A DNA stretch of 6,664 bases from Rubrivivax sp. GTDB lineage: Bacteria; Pseudomonadota; Gammaproteobacteria; Burkholderiales; Burkholderiaceae. The stretch spans positions 1 to 6,664 of the forward strand of contig SEEY01000217.1 of the NCBI GenBank assembly GCA_004211235.1. Reading direction: 5' to 3'. The notes under the pieces are model-generated. The model worked only from the letters and a program-made list of their open reading frames with translations. It was not told the DNA's origin and did not search any database. Shown here piece after piece: positions 1-6,037 of the stretch (positions are counted from its first letter, which is position 1; every line of letters starts with the position of its first letter). The position numbers and the translations under genes are program-made.

Positions 1-513
1 GCCCGGCAGCTGCGCGAGCGCCTGGGCGCGTCGGACATCTGGGCCACCTTCGTCGAGCTGGGCCTGCGCTACGAGGTGGCGGACTGGCAGTGGAGCGCCG
101 AGCTCGTGCGCATCGCGGCGGCGCCGCTGGTCCGGCAGTCCTCCCTCTACGCCACCGTCGGCCATCGCCTGGGTGACTGGACGCCCTTCATCGGCTATGG
201 CCGCACCCGCGACGCCATGCCCGTGACGCCCGCGCCCGCCTGGCAGGCCGCGCTGACGCCGGTGCTCGGCCCCGCCGCCGCGGCCCAGTCGCAGATGCTG
301 GGCCAACTGATCACCGACGCCGTGAACCGCGCGCGCGTGCAGCAGTCCGGCTGGTCGGTCGGCGCACGCTGGGATTTTCACCCGCAGGCCGCACTGAAGC
401 TGCAGTGGGACCGCATGCGCGTCGATGCCAATGGCCCGGGCATCTGGACCAACGCCGACGGTTCGGCCGCCACGGCCCATGTCGCGACTGCGGTCGTGGA
501 CTTCATCTTCTGA
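1..513 (+). CDS. Outer-membrane beta-barrel (porin-like) protein, C-terminal part
   Basis: The frame is open from base 1 with no start, so the 5' end lies outside the window; 170 residues are visible. Seen: alternating polar/hydrophobic stretches with many aromatic residues (for example LYATVGHRL, WTPFIGYGRT, GWSVGARWDF and LKLQWDRM), separated by Gly/Asp turns and one longer Ala/Pro-rich loop. The chain ends in VVDFIF. A C-terminal phenylalanine on a last amphipathic strand is the usual signal for insertion by the BAM complex, so an outer-membrane barrel is the best reading. A GTG at 76 could be taken as a start, but coding clearly continues upstream of it. The stop lies 4 nt before the PstS-like gene, which suggests one operon with the diguanylate cyclase further on. 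The exact porin family and the solute or signal it handles cannot be told from this fragment. Confidence 0.72.
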   Translation, partial: ARQLRERLGASDIWATFVELGLRYEVADWQWSAELVRIAAAPLVRQSSLYATVGHRLGDWTPFIGYGRTRDAMPVTPAPAWQAALTPVLGPAAAAQSQMLGQLITDAVNRARVQQSGWSVGARWDFHPQAALKLQWDRMRVDANGPGIWTNADGSAATAHVATAVVDFIF

Positions 514-517
514 AGCC

Positions 518-970
518 ATGGCCTTGCGCACGCTGTCCGCCTTCGCCCTGACCTGTGCCGTCGCACTGATGGTCTGCGCCTTGCCCGCGCGGGCCGACTT
601 CTACCTGGTCGTGCATGCCAGCAACCCACAGCGCGCCCTGACGCAGAAGGAGGCCGTCGACCTGTTCATGGGCCGCAGCCGCGCCTTCGCGAACGGCGAG
701 TTCGCGCTGATCTTCGACCTGCCGCGCGACAACCCGCGCCGCGCGGCGTTCTATCAGGCGTTGACCGGCATGGGCGTGGCCCAGGTCAACAGCTACTGGT
801 CGCGGCTGATGTTCTCGGGCCAGAGCGTGCCGCCGCAGGCGCTGCCGGATGAGACGGCCATGGCCGGCATCCTGCGTCGCAACCCGAGCGCACTCGGCTG
901 GCTCAGCAAGGAGCCGTCGGAGCCTGGGCTACGGACCGTGCTGGTCATCAAGGAACCCGCCGTCAAATGA
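518..970 (+). CDS. Small secreted PstS-like (phosphate-binding-like) periplasmic protein
   Basis: 150 residues. Residues 1-26 form a Sec signal peptide: a charged start, a hydrophobic core, and a likely cut after ALPARA, leaving DFYLVV. The mature part resembles the short PBP-like proteins often named phosphate ABC transporter substrate-binding protein: a first strand YLVVHASNP, then LTQKEAVDLFMG with the following F-ANG turn, the PRDNPRRAAFYQAL segment, YW-RLMFSG, and the closing NPSALGWL. It is about half the length of a true PstS and no permease or ATPase lies nearby, so a sensory or accessory role is more likely than transport (inference). The start at 518 is chosen because the signal peptide begins there, 4 nt after the barrel gene's stop; an in-frame ATG at 425 would overlap that gene and hide the signal. 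The stop overlaps the next start (ATGA at 967-970), implying translational coupling to the diguanylate cyclase. Confidence 0.82.
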   Translation: MALRTLSAFALTCAVALMVCALPARADFYLVVHASNPQRALTQKEAVDLFMGRSRAFANGEFALIFDLPRDNPRRAAFYQALTGMGVAQVNSYWSRLMFSGQSVPPQALPDETAMAGILRRNPSALGWLSKEPSEPGLRTVLVIKEPAVK

Positions 971-2577
971 CCAGACCAGCGCATCACGTGCGTGGTGCGA
1001 ACAGCCTTCAGCTGCGTTTCATGCTGCTGGTGTTTGCGAGCGCCGCCGTGCTGGCGCTGGCTGCCGCCACCGTCGCCTACCAGCTGGGCCAGGCGCGTGC
1101 GCTGGCCAGCGGCCGCAGCAGCGTCGAGGCGCTGGCCACGGCGGTCGAGAAGACGCTGGCCATCGGCGCCTATGCCAAGGACGCGGTGCTGCTGCAGGAA
1201 GTGGCCGGCGGCCTGGCGCGCAATGAACTGGTGGATGTCGTCGAGGTGGTTGCCGCGGACGGCAGCGCGCTCGCCAAGGTGTTGCGCACCGGCGCCACCG
1301 AGCGGCTGGATGCCACGCTGCTGACACGGCCGCTCGTGTCGCCCTTCGACGCCAAGGAAAGCCTCGGCCAGCTGCGCATCCGCCTGAACGACGCCAAGGT
1401 GCAGGCCGATGCCGACCGCGAGGCCTACACGCTGGCGGGCGCCATGGCGGGCCAGGCGGCGCTGCTGGCGGCCGTGCTCTACCTGCTGGCCGCGCGCATG
1501 GTGTCCCGCCCCATCGTGCGGCTGGCCAGCGCGCTGCGGCGCATGACGCCCGGCTCGGGTGAGCGGCTGGAGACGCCCGACAGCCATGCCGGCGACGAGA
1601 TCGGCGTGCTGATCGCCGGTGCCAACACGCTGCTGGAATCGAACGAACGCGCGCTGCGGACCGAGCGCAGCCTGCGCGCCGAAGTCGAGGCCATGGAAGC
1701 GCAGTACCGGCAGATCTTCGATGCCAGCAGTGCCGGCATCTTTGTGCTCAACGAGGGCGGCCGCCTCATCAACGGCAACCCGACCGTGTCGCGCGTGGTG
1801 GGCCTGTCCATGCACGAGCTGCGAACGCTCAGCGAAGACGATTTCATCAGCCGCGTCTTTGCCCGGCCAGAGCAGGTGCGGCAGATGATCGACGAGGCCG
1901 GCGCGCGTGGCGAGACCGTGTCTGCCGACCTGGAGCTGGTGCAGCTCGGCGACGAGCGCCGCTGGGTGCACTGCCTGATCTCCGTGCAGCAGCAACACGG
2001 ACAGACGGTGGAAGGCGTCATCTACGACATCACCGAGCGCAAGAGCGACGAGAACGCCGTGCGCCACCGCGCCGAGCATGACGCGCTGACGCAGCTGAAG
2101 AACCGCGCGGCCGGCCAGGCCACGCTGGCGCGTTTCGTCGCGGAGGCACAGTCGCGCGCCGCGCCGCTGGCCGTGGCCTGCATCGACCTGGACGGCTTCA
2201 AGCAGATCAACGACAGCCACGGCCACCACAGCGGCGACGAGGTGCTGGTGGCCTGCGCCGAGCGCATGCGTGCCGCCGTGCGGCGTTCGTCGGACCTGGT
2301 GGCGCGCCTCGGGGGCGACGAGTTCCTGGTGGCGCTGCGCGACGTCGGGTCGAACGATGCGGTGCTGGCGCAGGTCATGGACAACCTGCTGAAGGGGCTG
2401 TCGCAGCCGATCCGGCTGACGACCGGCGAGGAGGTGAGCGTGGGCGTGAGCATCGGCGTCGCGTTCCTGCCGACGCACGCAGCCGAACCGCAGGCGCTGG
2501 TGCGCGCGGCGGACGAGGCGCTGTACCACGTCAAGCGCAACGGCAAGCAGGCGTTTGCGATGGCGCTGGCCGCCTGA
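967..2577 (+). CDS. Membrane-bound diguanylate cyclase: periplasmic sensor, HAMP, PAS, GGDEF
   Basis: 536 residues; makes cyclic-di-GMP from two GTP at the inner membrane. Order: first membrane segment about 18-40; periplasmic region about 41-155, whose pattern (SSVEALATAVEKTLAIGAYA, then VVEVVAADGSALAKV) resembles the CHASE8-type sensor of YfiN; second membrane segment about 156-176; HAMP about 177-230 (SRPIVRLASAL to DEIGVLIAGANTLLE); a short helical linker; PAS about 247-358 (YRQIFDASSAGIFVL to YDITERK); GGDEF about 371-530. The catalytic motif GGDEF is intact at 449-453, the metal/substrate residues are present in DLDGFKQINDSHGH (407-420), and the inhibitory I-site RSSD sits at 440-443, exactly five residues before GGDEF. 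An active, product-inhibited enzyme is therefore expected. There is no EAL or HD-GYP domain. The start overlaps the stop of the PstS-like gene, with an AAGGA at 950-954 as a rather distant ribosome site. The PAS domain has no recognisable cofactor signature. The periplasmic ligand is unknown; the two genes before it are the obvious candidates for partners. Confidence 0.95.
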   Translation: MTRPAHHVRGANSLQLRFMLLVFASAAVLALAAATVAYQLGQARALASGRSSVEALATAVEKTLAIGAYAKDAVLLQEVAGGLARNELVDVVEVVAADGSALAKVLRTGATERLDATLLTRPLVSPFDAKESLGQLRIRLNDAKVQADADREAYTLAGAMAGQAALLAAVLYLLAARMVSRPIVRLASALRRMTPGSGERLETPDSHAGDEIGVLIAGANTLLESNERALRTERSLRAEVEAMEAQYRQIFDASSAGIFVLNEGGRLINGNPTVSRVVGLSMHELRTLSEDDFISRVFARPEQVRQMIDEAGARGETVSADLELVQLGDERRWVHCLISVQQQHGQTVEGVIYDITERKSDENAVRHRAEHDALTQLKNRAAGQATLARFVAEAQSRAAPLAVACIDLDGFKQINDSHGHHSGDEVLVACAERMRAAVRRSSDLVARLGGDEFLVALRDVGSNDAVLAQVMDNLLKGLSQPIRLTTGEEVSVGVSIGVAFLPTHAAEPQALVRAADEALYHVKRNGKQAFAMALAA

Positions 2578-2651
2578 AAAACCGCGCCCGCTCCGGGGCA
2601 TGCCGGGGCTGGTTACCGTCACGGCCTTGCCAAGCCTCAACGAGAGACGCC

Positions 2652-3524
2652 GTGACCGATCCCGATTCCTACACTCCGCCCCAGGTCTGGACCTGGAACA
2701 AGGCCAGCGGTGGCCAGTTCGCCAGCATCAACCGGCCCGTCGCCGGCCCCACGCACGACAAGGCCCTGCCGGTCGGCCGCCACCCGCTGCAGCTCTACTC
2801 GCTGGGCACGCCCAACGGCATCAAGGTGACGGTGATGCTCGAAGAGCTGCTGGCGCTGGGCCACGCGGGCGCCGAGTACGACGCCTGGCTGATCCGCATC
2901 AACGAGGGCGACCAGTTCGGCAGCGGCTTCGTCGAGGCGAATCCGAACTCCAAGATCCCGGCGCTGGTGGACCGCAGCGGCGCAGAACCCGTGCGCGTCT
3001 TCGAGTCCGGCGCGATCCTGATGTATCTCTCCGAGAAGTTCGGCGGCGCCTTCCTGCCGGCCGGCGGTGCGGCGCGGGCCGAGGCCCTGAGCTGGCTGTT
3101 CTGGCAGATGGGCAGCGCGCCCTTCCTTGGCGGCGGCTTCGGCCACTTCTACGCCTATGCGCCGACGAAGCAGGAATACCCCATCGACCGCTACGCGATG
3201 GAGGTCAAGCGCCAGATGGACGTGCTGAACCGCCTGCTGGCCGGGCGCCGGTTCCTGGCCGGCGAGGCGTACACGATCGCCGACATGGCCGCCTGGCCCT
3301 GGTACGGCGCGCTGGCCAAGGGGCAGCTCTACGGCGCGGGCGAGTTCCTGTCGGTGCATGAGTACACCCACGTCATCCGCTGGGCCGACGAGATCGCCCA
3401 GCGCCCTGCCGTGCAACGCGGCCGCAAGGTCAACCGCACCTGGGGCGAGCCGGCCAGCCAGCTGCATGAGCGGCATGAGGCGAGTGATTTCGACTTGCGC
3501 ACGCAGGACAAGGTTGCGCCGTGA
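2652..3524 (+). CDS. yghU: YghU-type glutathione transferase / disulfide-bond reductase
   Basis: 290 residues, close to the 288 of E. coli YghU and similar along the whole chain. Seen: the N-terminal YghU-specific extension (PPQVWTWNKASGGQFASINR) and the HPLQLYSLGTPNG segment, whose Thr53 and Asn55 match glutathione-contacting residues in YghU. Also present are the cis-proline at SKIPAL (Pro103), the gamma-glutamyl-binding pair Glu118-Ser119 in RVFESGAI, then the helical domain with LGGGFGHFYAYAP and YTIADMAAWPW. The C-terminal LHERHEASDF tail is also typical. The family binds two glutathione molecules per subunit and reduces disulfides rather than acting as a classic conjugating enzyme; it is cytosolic. 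The GTG start at 2652 gives the family's N-terminus (MTDPDSY) and has a weak GAGAGA 4 nt before it. The last bases overlap the start of a second transferase gene, so the two are probably made together. Confidence 0.95.
   Translation: MTDPDSYTPPQVWTWNKASGGQFASINRPVAGPTHDKALPVGRHPLQLYSLGTPNGIKVTVMLEELLALGHAGAEYDAWLIRINEGDQFGSGFVEANPNSKIPALVDRSGAEPVRVFESGAILMYLSEKFGGAFLPAGGAARAEALSWLFWQMGSAPFLGGGFGHFYAYAPTKQEYPIDRYAMEVKRQMDVLNRLLAGRRFLAGEAYTIADMAAWPWYGALAKGQLYGAGEFLSVHEYTHVIRWADEIAQRPAVQRGRKVNRTWGEPASQLHERHEASDFDLRTQDKVAP
3510..3513 (+). promoter_or_regulatory. Ribosome binding site of the second GST gene
   Basis: AAGG, within AGGACAAGG, ends 7 nt before the GTG at 3521. It lies inside the end of yghU and supports GTG rather than a later codon as the start, in agreement with the family's ITLYD N-terminus. 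Confidence 0.55.
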
Positions 3525-4150
3525 TCACCCTCTACGACTGCACCACCGCACCCAGCCCGCGCCGTGCGCGCATCCTGCTGGCCGAGAAGGGCGTGCCGCA
3601 CGAGACGGTGCAGGTCGATCTGCGCAGCGGCGAGCAACTCGGCGAGGCCTACCGGCGCATCAATCCCGCGTGCACCGTGCCCGCCCTGGTGACGGAAGAG
3701 GGTGCGGTGCTGACGGACAACATGGCCATCGCCGCCTACGTCGAGGCGCGCTTCCCCGAGCCGCCCCTGCTCGGCCGCACGCCGCTGGAGAAGGCCGAGA
3801 TCGCCGGATGGCAATGGCGCATCGAGTTCGAAGGCCTGCAGGCGGTGGCCGAGGCCTTGCGCAACAGCAGCCCGGCGATGGCCAACCGCGCGCTGCCGGG
3901 GCCGGTGGACCATGCGCAGATCCCGGCGCTCGCCGAACGTGGCATGGCACGCGCTCGGCAGTTTTTCGCGGCGCTGAACGCCCACCTGATGGGACGCGAG
4001 TTCATCGCTGCCGGACAGTTCAGCATCGCCGACATCACGGCCGTCGTGGTTGTCGACTTCGCGCGCGCTGTTCGGCTGCGGCCGGTCGACGAACATGCCG
4101 AACTGCGCCGCTGGCGCGAGGCCATGCAGGCGCGCGGGACGATGGGTTAG
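3521..4150 (+). CDS. Glutathione S-transferase family protein
   Basis: 209 residues, the usual length for a bacterial cytosolic GST. The thioredoxin-like N-terminal domain (about 1-78) starts with ITLYDCTTAPSPRRARI, where Ser12 or Cys7/Thr8-9 could serve at the thiol site. It continues with the cis-proline in TVPAL (Pro54) and the position that normally reads Glu/Gln-Ser for the gamma-glutamyl group, here Asp66-Asn67 (LTDNMAI). The all-helical domain (about 88-205) carries the N-capping box S168-I-A-D171 in QFSIADITA. The GTG start overlaps the yghU stop (GTGA, 3521-3524) and is preceded by AAGG at 3510-3513 with 7 nt spacing, so start and coupling are well supported. Likely job: glutathione-dependent conjugation or reduction next to YghU; the substrate is not readable. 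The C-terminus is short (ARGTMG, where RPS-like ends are common), and its stop overlaps the convergent solute-binding gene by 4 bases. Confidence 0.9.
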   Translation: MITLYDCTTAPSPRRARILLAEKGVPHETVQVDLRSGEQLGEAYRRINPACTVPALVTEEGAVLTDNMAIAAYVEARFPEPPLLGRTPLEKAEIAGWQWRIEFEGLQAVAEALRNSSPAMANRALPGPVDHAQIPALAERGMARARQFFAALNAHLMGREFIAAGQFSIADITAVVVVDFARAVRLRPVDEHAELRRWREAMQARGTMG

Positions 4151-5049
4151 CGGGCAGCCCGCTCCAGCGTCACCACGGCATCCATCAGATAGGGCCGGTC
4201 ACGCTCGAAGAAGCTCTTGTCGATGTTGGTATTGGGCACGTGGATGAAGCGCAGGCGCCTGGCTTTCAGCAGCTTCAGGCTGTCGCCGAAATAGCGATCG
4301 ATGAGCCGGTCATGCTGGCCGCTCGCATAGGCTCGCTTCAGCCCGTACTCCAGCCGCTCGGCGAGCCTCGGCTGGTCCCGCGCGACGAAGAAGTACATCG
4401 GCGTGTAGGTGAAGACGGCGAAGTTGTCGACCATGATGAGGCCGGGATGCGCCGCCTGCTGGGCGTGCAGTTCCGGTTCCACCTCGTAGATGCTGCGCAT
4501 CAGCAACTGGAAGCGGCCCGTGTGCAACATCGGGATCAGCGTCGGATACGCGCCGCCGTAGACCACCTTGAAGCCGTTGCCTTCCAGGATCTGGGCCGTC
4601 GACCAGCCCGGTCCCTGGCCGATGGTCAGCGCCTTCAGGTCGCCGGCGGTCTTCACGGTTTCGTAGAGCGGCTGCAGGTCCTTCATGCCGAGGAAGAGGC
4701 GAAAACTCGTGATGCCCCGCATCAGCGGCACGCGCACGGGCAGGGCGCCGGCCAGCCAGTCCTGCGTCGGCATGGCCACGGCGACGGACAGGCTGCCCCC
4801 CCGGTCCAGCTCCTGGAGCTGGCGGCGGATCACGGTGTCCTGCGTCTGCCGGACGATGCGGTAGGGCCCGTAGCGCTCGCTGGACAGCTCCAGCGCCAGG
4901 GCGAGCACTTCGTCCGCATAGGCACGGTGCGGCGCCGCGCGCTCCATGTAGGGAATGGTGACGACCTGCGGCTCGACGGCCGCCGCACGCGCCGCCGGCA
5001 GCGCCGCCAGCAGCGCTGCCAGCAGCAGCAGCGACGTCAGCAGCTTCAT
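4147..5049 (-). CDS. Secreted family-3-like extracellular solute-binding protein
   Basis: 300 residues. The start at 5049 is chosen because a clear signal peptide follows (MKLLTSLLLLAALLAALPA, cut near residue 22-24); an in-frame GTG at 5166 would add about 39 residues encoded inside the upstream gene. The mature part fits the two-lobed SBP_bac_3-like fold: first lobe to about 110, GITSFRLFLG near 112-121, second-lobe entry DLKALTIGQGPGWSTAQIL (137-155), a YPTLIPMLHTGRFQLLM segment (168-184), and the late TPMYFFVARDQPRLAERL followed by a GQHDRLIDRYFGD helix (216-256). About 45 further residues follow this, longer than the core fold needs. No permease or ATPase gene is in view, so it may be an orphan or a signalling/chaperoning binding protein. 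It lies 4 nt after the M14-like gene with no clear ribosome site of its own, so coupled translation is likely. The GC-rich signal-peptide DNA contains a run of CAG/GCC repeats. Confidence 0.83.
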   Translation of the reverse strand: MKLLTSLLLLAALLAALPAARAAAVEPQVVTIPYMERAAPHRAYADEVLALALELSSERYGPYRIVRQTQDTVIRRQLQELDRGGSLSVAVAMPTQDWLAGALPVRVPLMRGITSFRLFLGMKDLQPLYETVKTAGDLKALTIGQGPGWSTAQILEGNGFKVVYGGAYPTLIPMLHTGRFQLLMRSIYEVEPELHAQQAAHPGLIMVDNFAVFTYTPMYFFVARDQPRLAERLEYGLKRAYASGQHDRLIDRYFGDSLKLLKARRLRFIHVPNTNIDKSFFERDRPYLMDAVVTLERAAR

Positions 5050-5053
5050 GGGC

Positions 5054-6034
5054 TCAGAGCTGGCGATCGCTCGGCCGCGCCAGGTAGAACCACTCCGTGC
5101 CCGGCACCGATTTGACGTTCGGGAAGACGATGCGCCCCTCGCTCGGCGCCAGCACGGCCTCGCCACTGGCGCGGGTGCCGATCTTCTGACCCTGCTCGAT
5201 GGCGTCGAAGCTGGCCCAGGCGCGCTCGAAGCTGTCGCCCATGTCCTCGCGGTCGATGACGTCGTAGAGCTGCAGCACTTCCGGCGGCTGTGCCGGGCGG
5301 TGCGGCTCGACGGCGCTCTCGTCGAGCATGCCGAGGAACACCAGCGTGCGCAGGATGGCCAGGCGCGCCATCTCGGGGCCGTTCGGGTCCTGATGCTGGC
5401 CGCATTCCAGCGTGATGGCCCAGCCGCCGGTGGAGCGCATGTACTCGGTGGTGCCGACGCCGTAGTGCGGGTCGGACACCAGCTGCGCCTGGCGCGAGCC
5501 GTCGTGGCTGCGCTGCTGGCGGCGCTGCAGGCCGAGTGCGTAGGTCGACAGCCAGCCCTCGACGATGCGGCCCACGCCCAGCCGCGCGGCCAGTGCGGAT
5601 TCGGTCGCCTCCTGCGCGAAGGGCTCCAGCTCGCCGCGGTTGTTGCGCGGGCCGATCATGGCGAAGGCCGGGCCCTGGCTCTGGAAGCTGTGCAGGTCGA
5701 GGATGCCGTCATGCTGGGCGATCAGCGGGCAGAGCACTCGGGCGATGCGGTCCTCGTAGTCGTGCGCGATGACCGGCGGGCGCAGGTTGCGGTTGAGGTT
5801 GCGGTCGCCCTCGCGGCGGTCGAGCTGGTGGGCCAGCGGGTTGACGATGGGCAGGAAGGTGAGCGTGCCGCGCAGCAGCGTCAGCTCACCGGCATCGAGC
5901 TGGCGGGCGATCTCCGTCATCGCCTTCGTGCCGTGCACCTCGTTGCCATGCACGGCGCCGGTCACGAGCAGGCGCGGGCCGGGCTGCAGGCCGGCGAACT
6001 GGTGGATGCGCAGATGAGAGGGCTGGCTGGACAT
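5054..6034 (-). CDS. Succinylglutamate desuccinylase/aspartoacylase family (M14-like) zinc hydrolase
   Basis: 326 residues, typical for this family of zinc enzymes that remove an acyl group from N-acyl amino acids or related amides. Zinc ligands are visible as His29 and Glu32 in TGAVHGNEVHG and His115 in ILDLHSFQ. The DRNLNR motif (77-82) is the usual substrate-carboxylate binding element, and Glu210 in ITLECGQH is the expected catalytic acid/base. A C-terminal all-beta part (about 256-322: GQKIGTRASGEAVLAPSEG, then RIVFPNV) matches the barrel-sandwich domain of AstE/aspartoacylase proteins. There is no signal peptide, so it is cytosolic. The ATG lies 3 nt after the PIG-L gene's stop and lacks a strong ribosome site, which points to coupling in an operon. 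None of the other arginine-succinylation (ast) genes is nearby, so a role as AstE is unlikely; the true acyl-amide substrate is unknown. Confidence 0.92.
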   Translation of the reverse strand: MSSQPSHLRIHQFAGLQPGPRLLVTGAVHGNEVHGTKAMTEIARQLDAGELTLLRGTLTFLPIVNPLAHQLDRREGDRNLNRNLRPPVIAHDYEDRIARVLCPLIAQHDGILDLHSFQSQGPAFAMIGPRNNRGELEPFAQEATESALAARLGVGRIVEGWLSTYALGLQRRQQRSHDGSRQAQLVSDPHYGVGTTEYMRSTGGWAITLECGQHQDPNGPEMARLAILRTLVFLGMLDESAVEPHRPAQPPEVLQLYDVIDREDMGDSFERAWASFDAIEQGQKIGTRASGEAVLAPSEGRIVFPNVKSVPGTEWFYLARPSDRQL

Positions 6035-6037
6035 GAT

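Noticed and set aside
575..577. Cys20 of the PstS-like protein as a possible lipoprotein cysteine.
   Set aside because: The preceding residues Leu-Met-Val do not form a lipobox (a small residue is needed just before Cys), and a normal signal-peptidase I site, ALPARA, follows six residues later.
2593..2609. Direct repeat CCGGGGC (2593-2599 and 2603-2609) around the palindrome GGCATGCC in the 74-base gap before yghU; possible operator or terminator.
   Set aside because: Too short, no loop, no T-run and no recognisable -35/-10 pair nearby. In DNA this GC-rich such repeats arise easily.
793..2640. A 615-codon open frame on the - strand lying antisense to the diguanylate cyclase gene, longer than the real gene.
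   Set aside because: The product is rich in His, Arg, Gln and Ala with no domain pattern, while the + strand has a complete HAMP-PAS-GGDEF protein. Long antisense frames are normal in GC-rich DNA.
2555..3361. A 268-codon + strand frame starting in the end of the cyclase gene and covering yghU out of frame.
   Set aside because: Arg/Pro/Gly-rich with no fold signature; yghU in the other frame matches its family over the full length.
2637..3476. A 279-codon - strand frame antisense to yghU.
   Set aside because: Shadow of yghU with biased composition and no recognisable motif.
4149..4163. Six-base stem with 3-base loop just after the GST stop codon, considered as a terminator.
   Set aside because: The stem is short, overlaps the end of the convergent coding region and is not followed by a T-tract on either strand.
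4999..5046. Run of CAG/GCC-like triplets, considered as a microsatellite repeat.
   Set aside because: It encodes the Leu/Ala core of the binding protein's signal peptide on the - strand, and the units are not exact repeats.
3358..5115. A 585-codon open frame on the + strand running through the second GST gene (out of frame) and antisense to the solute-binding gene.
   Set aside because: It crosses the junction of two well-supported convergent genes, is Arg/His/Gln-rich and shows no family motif; it is a compositional shadow.
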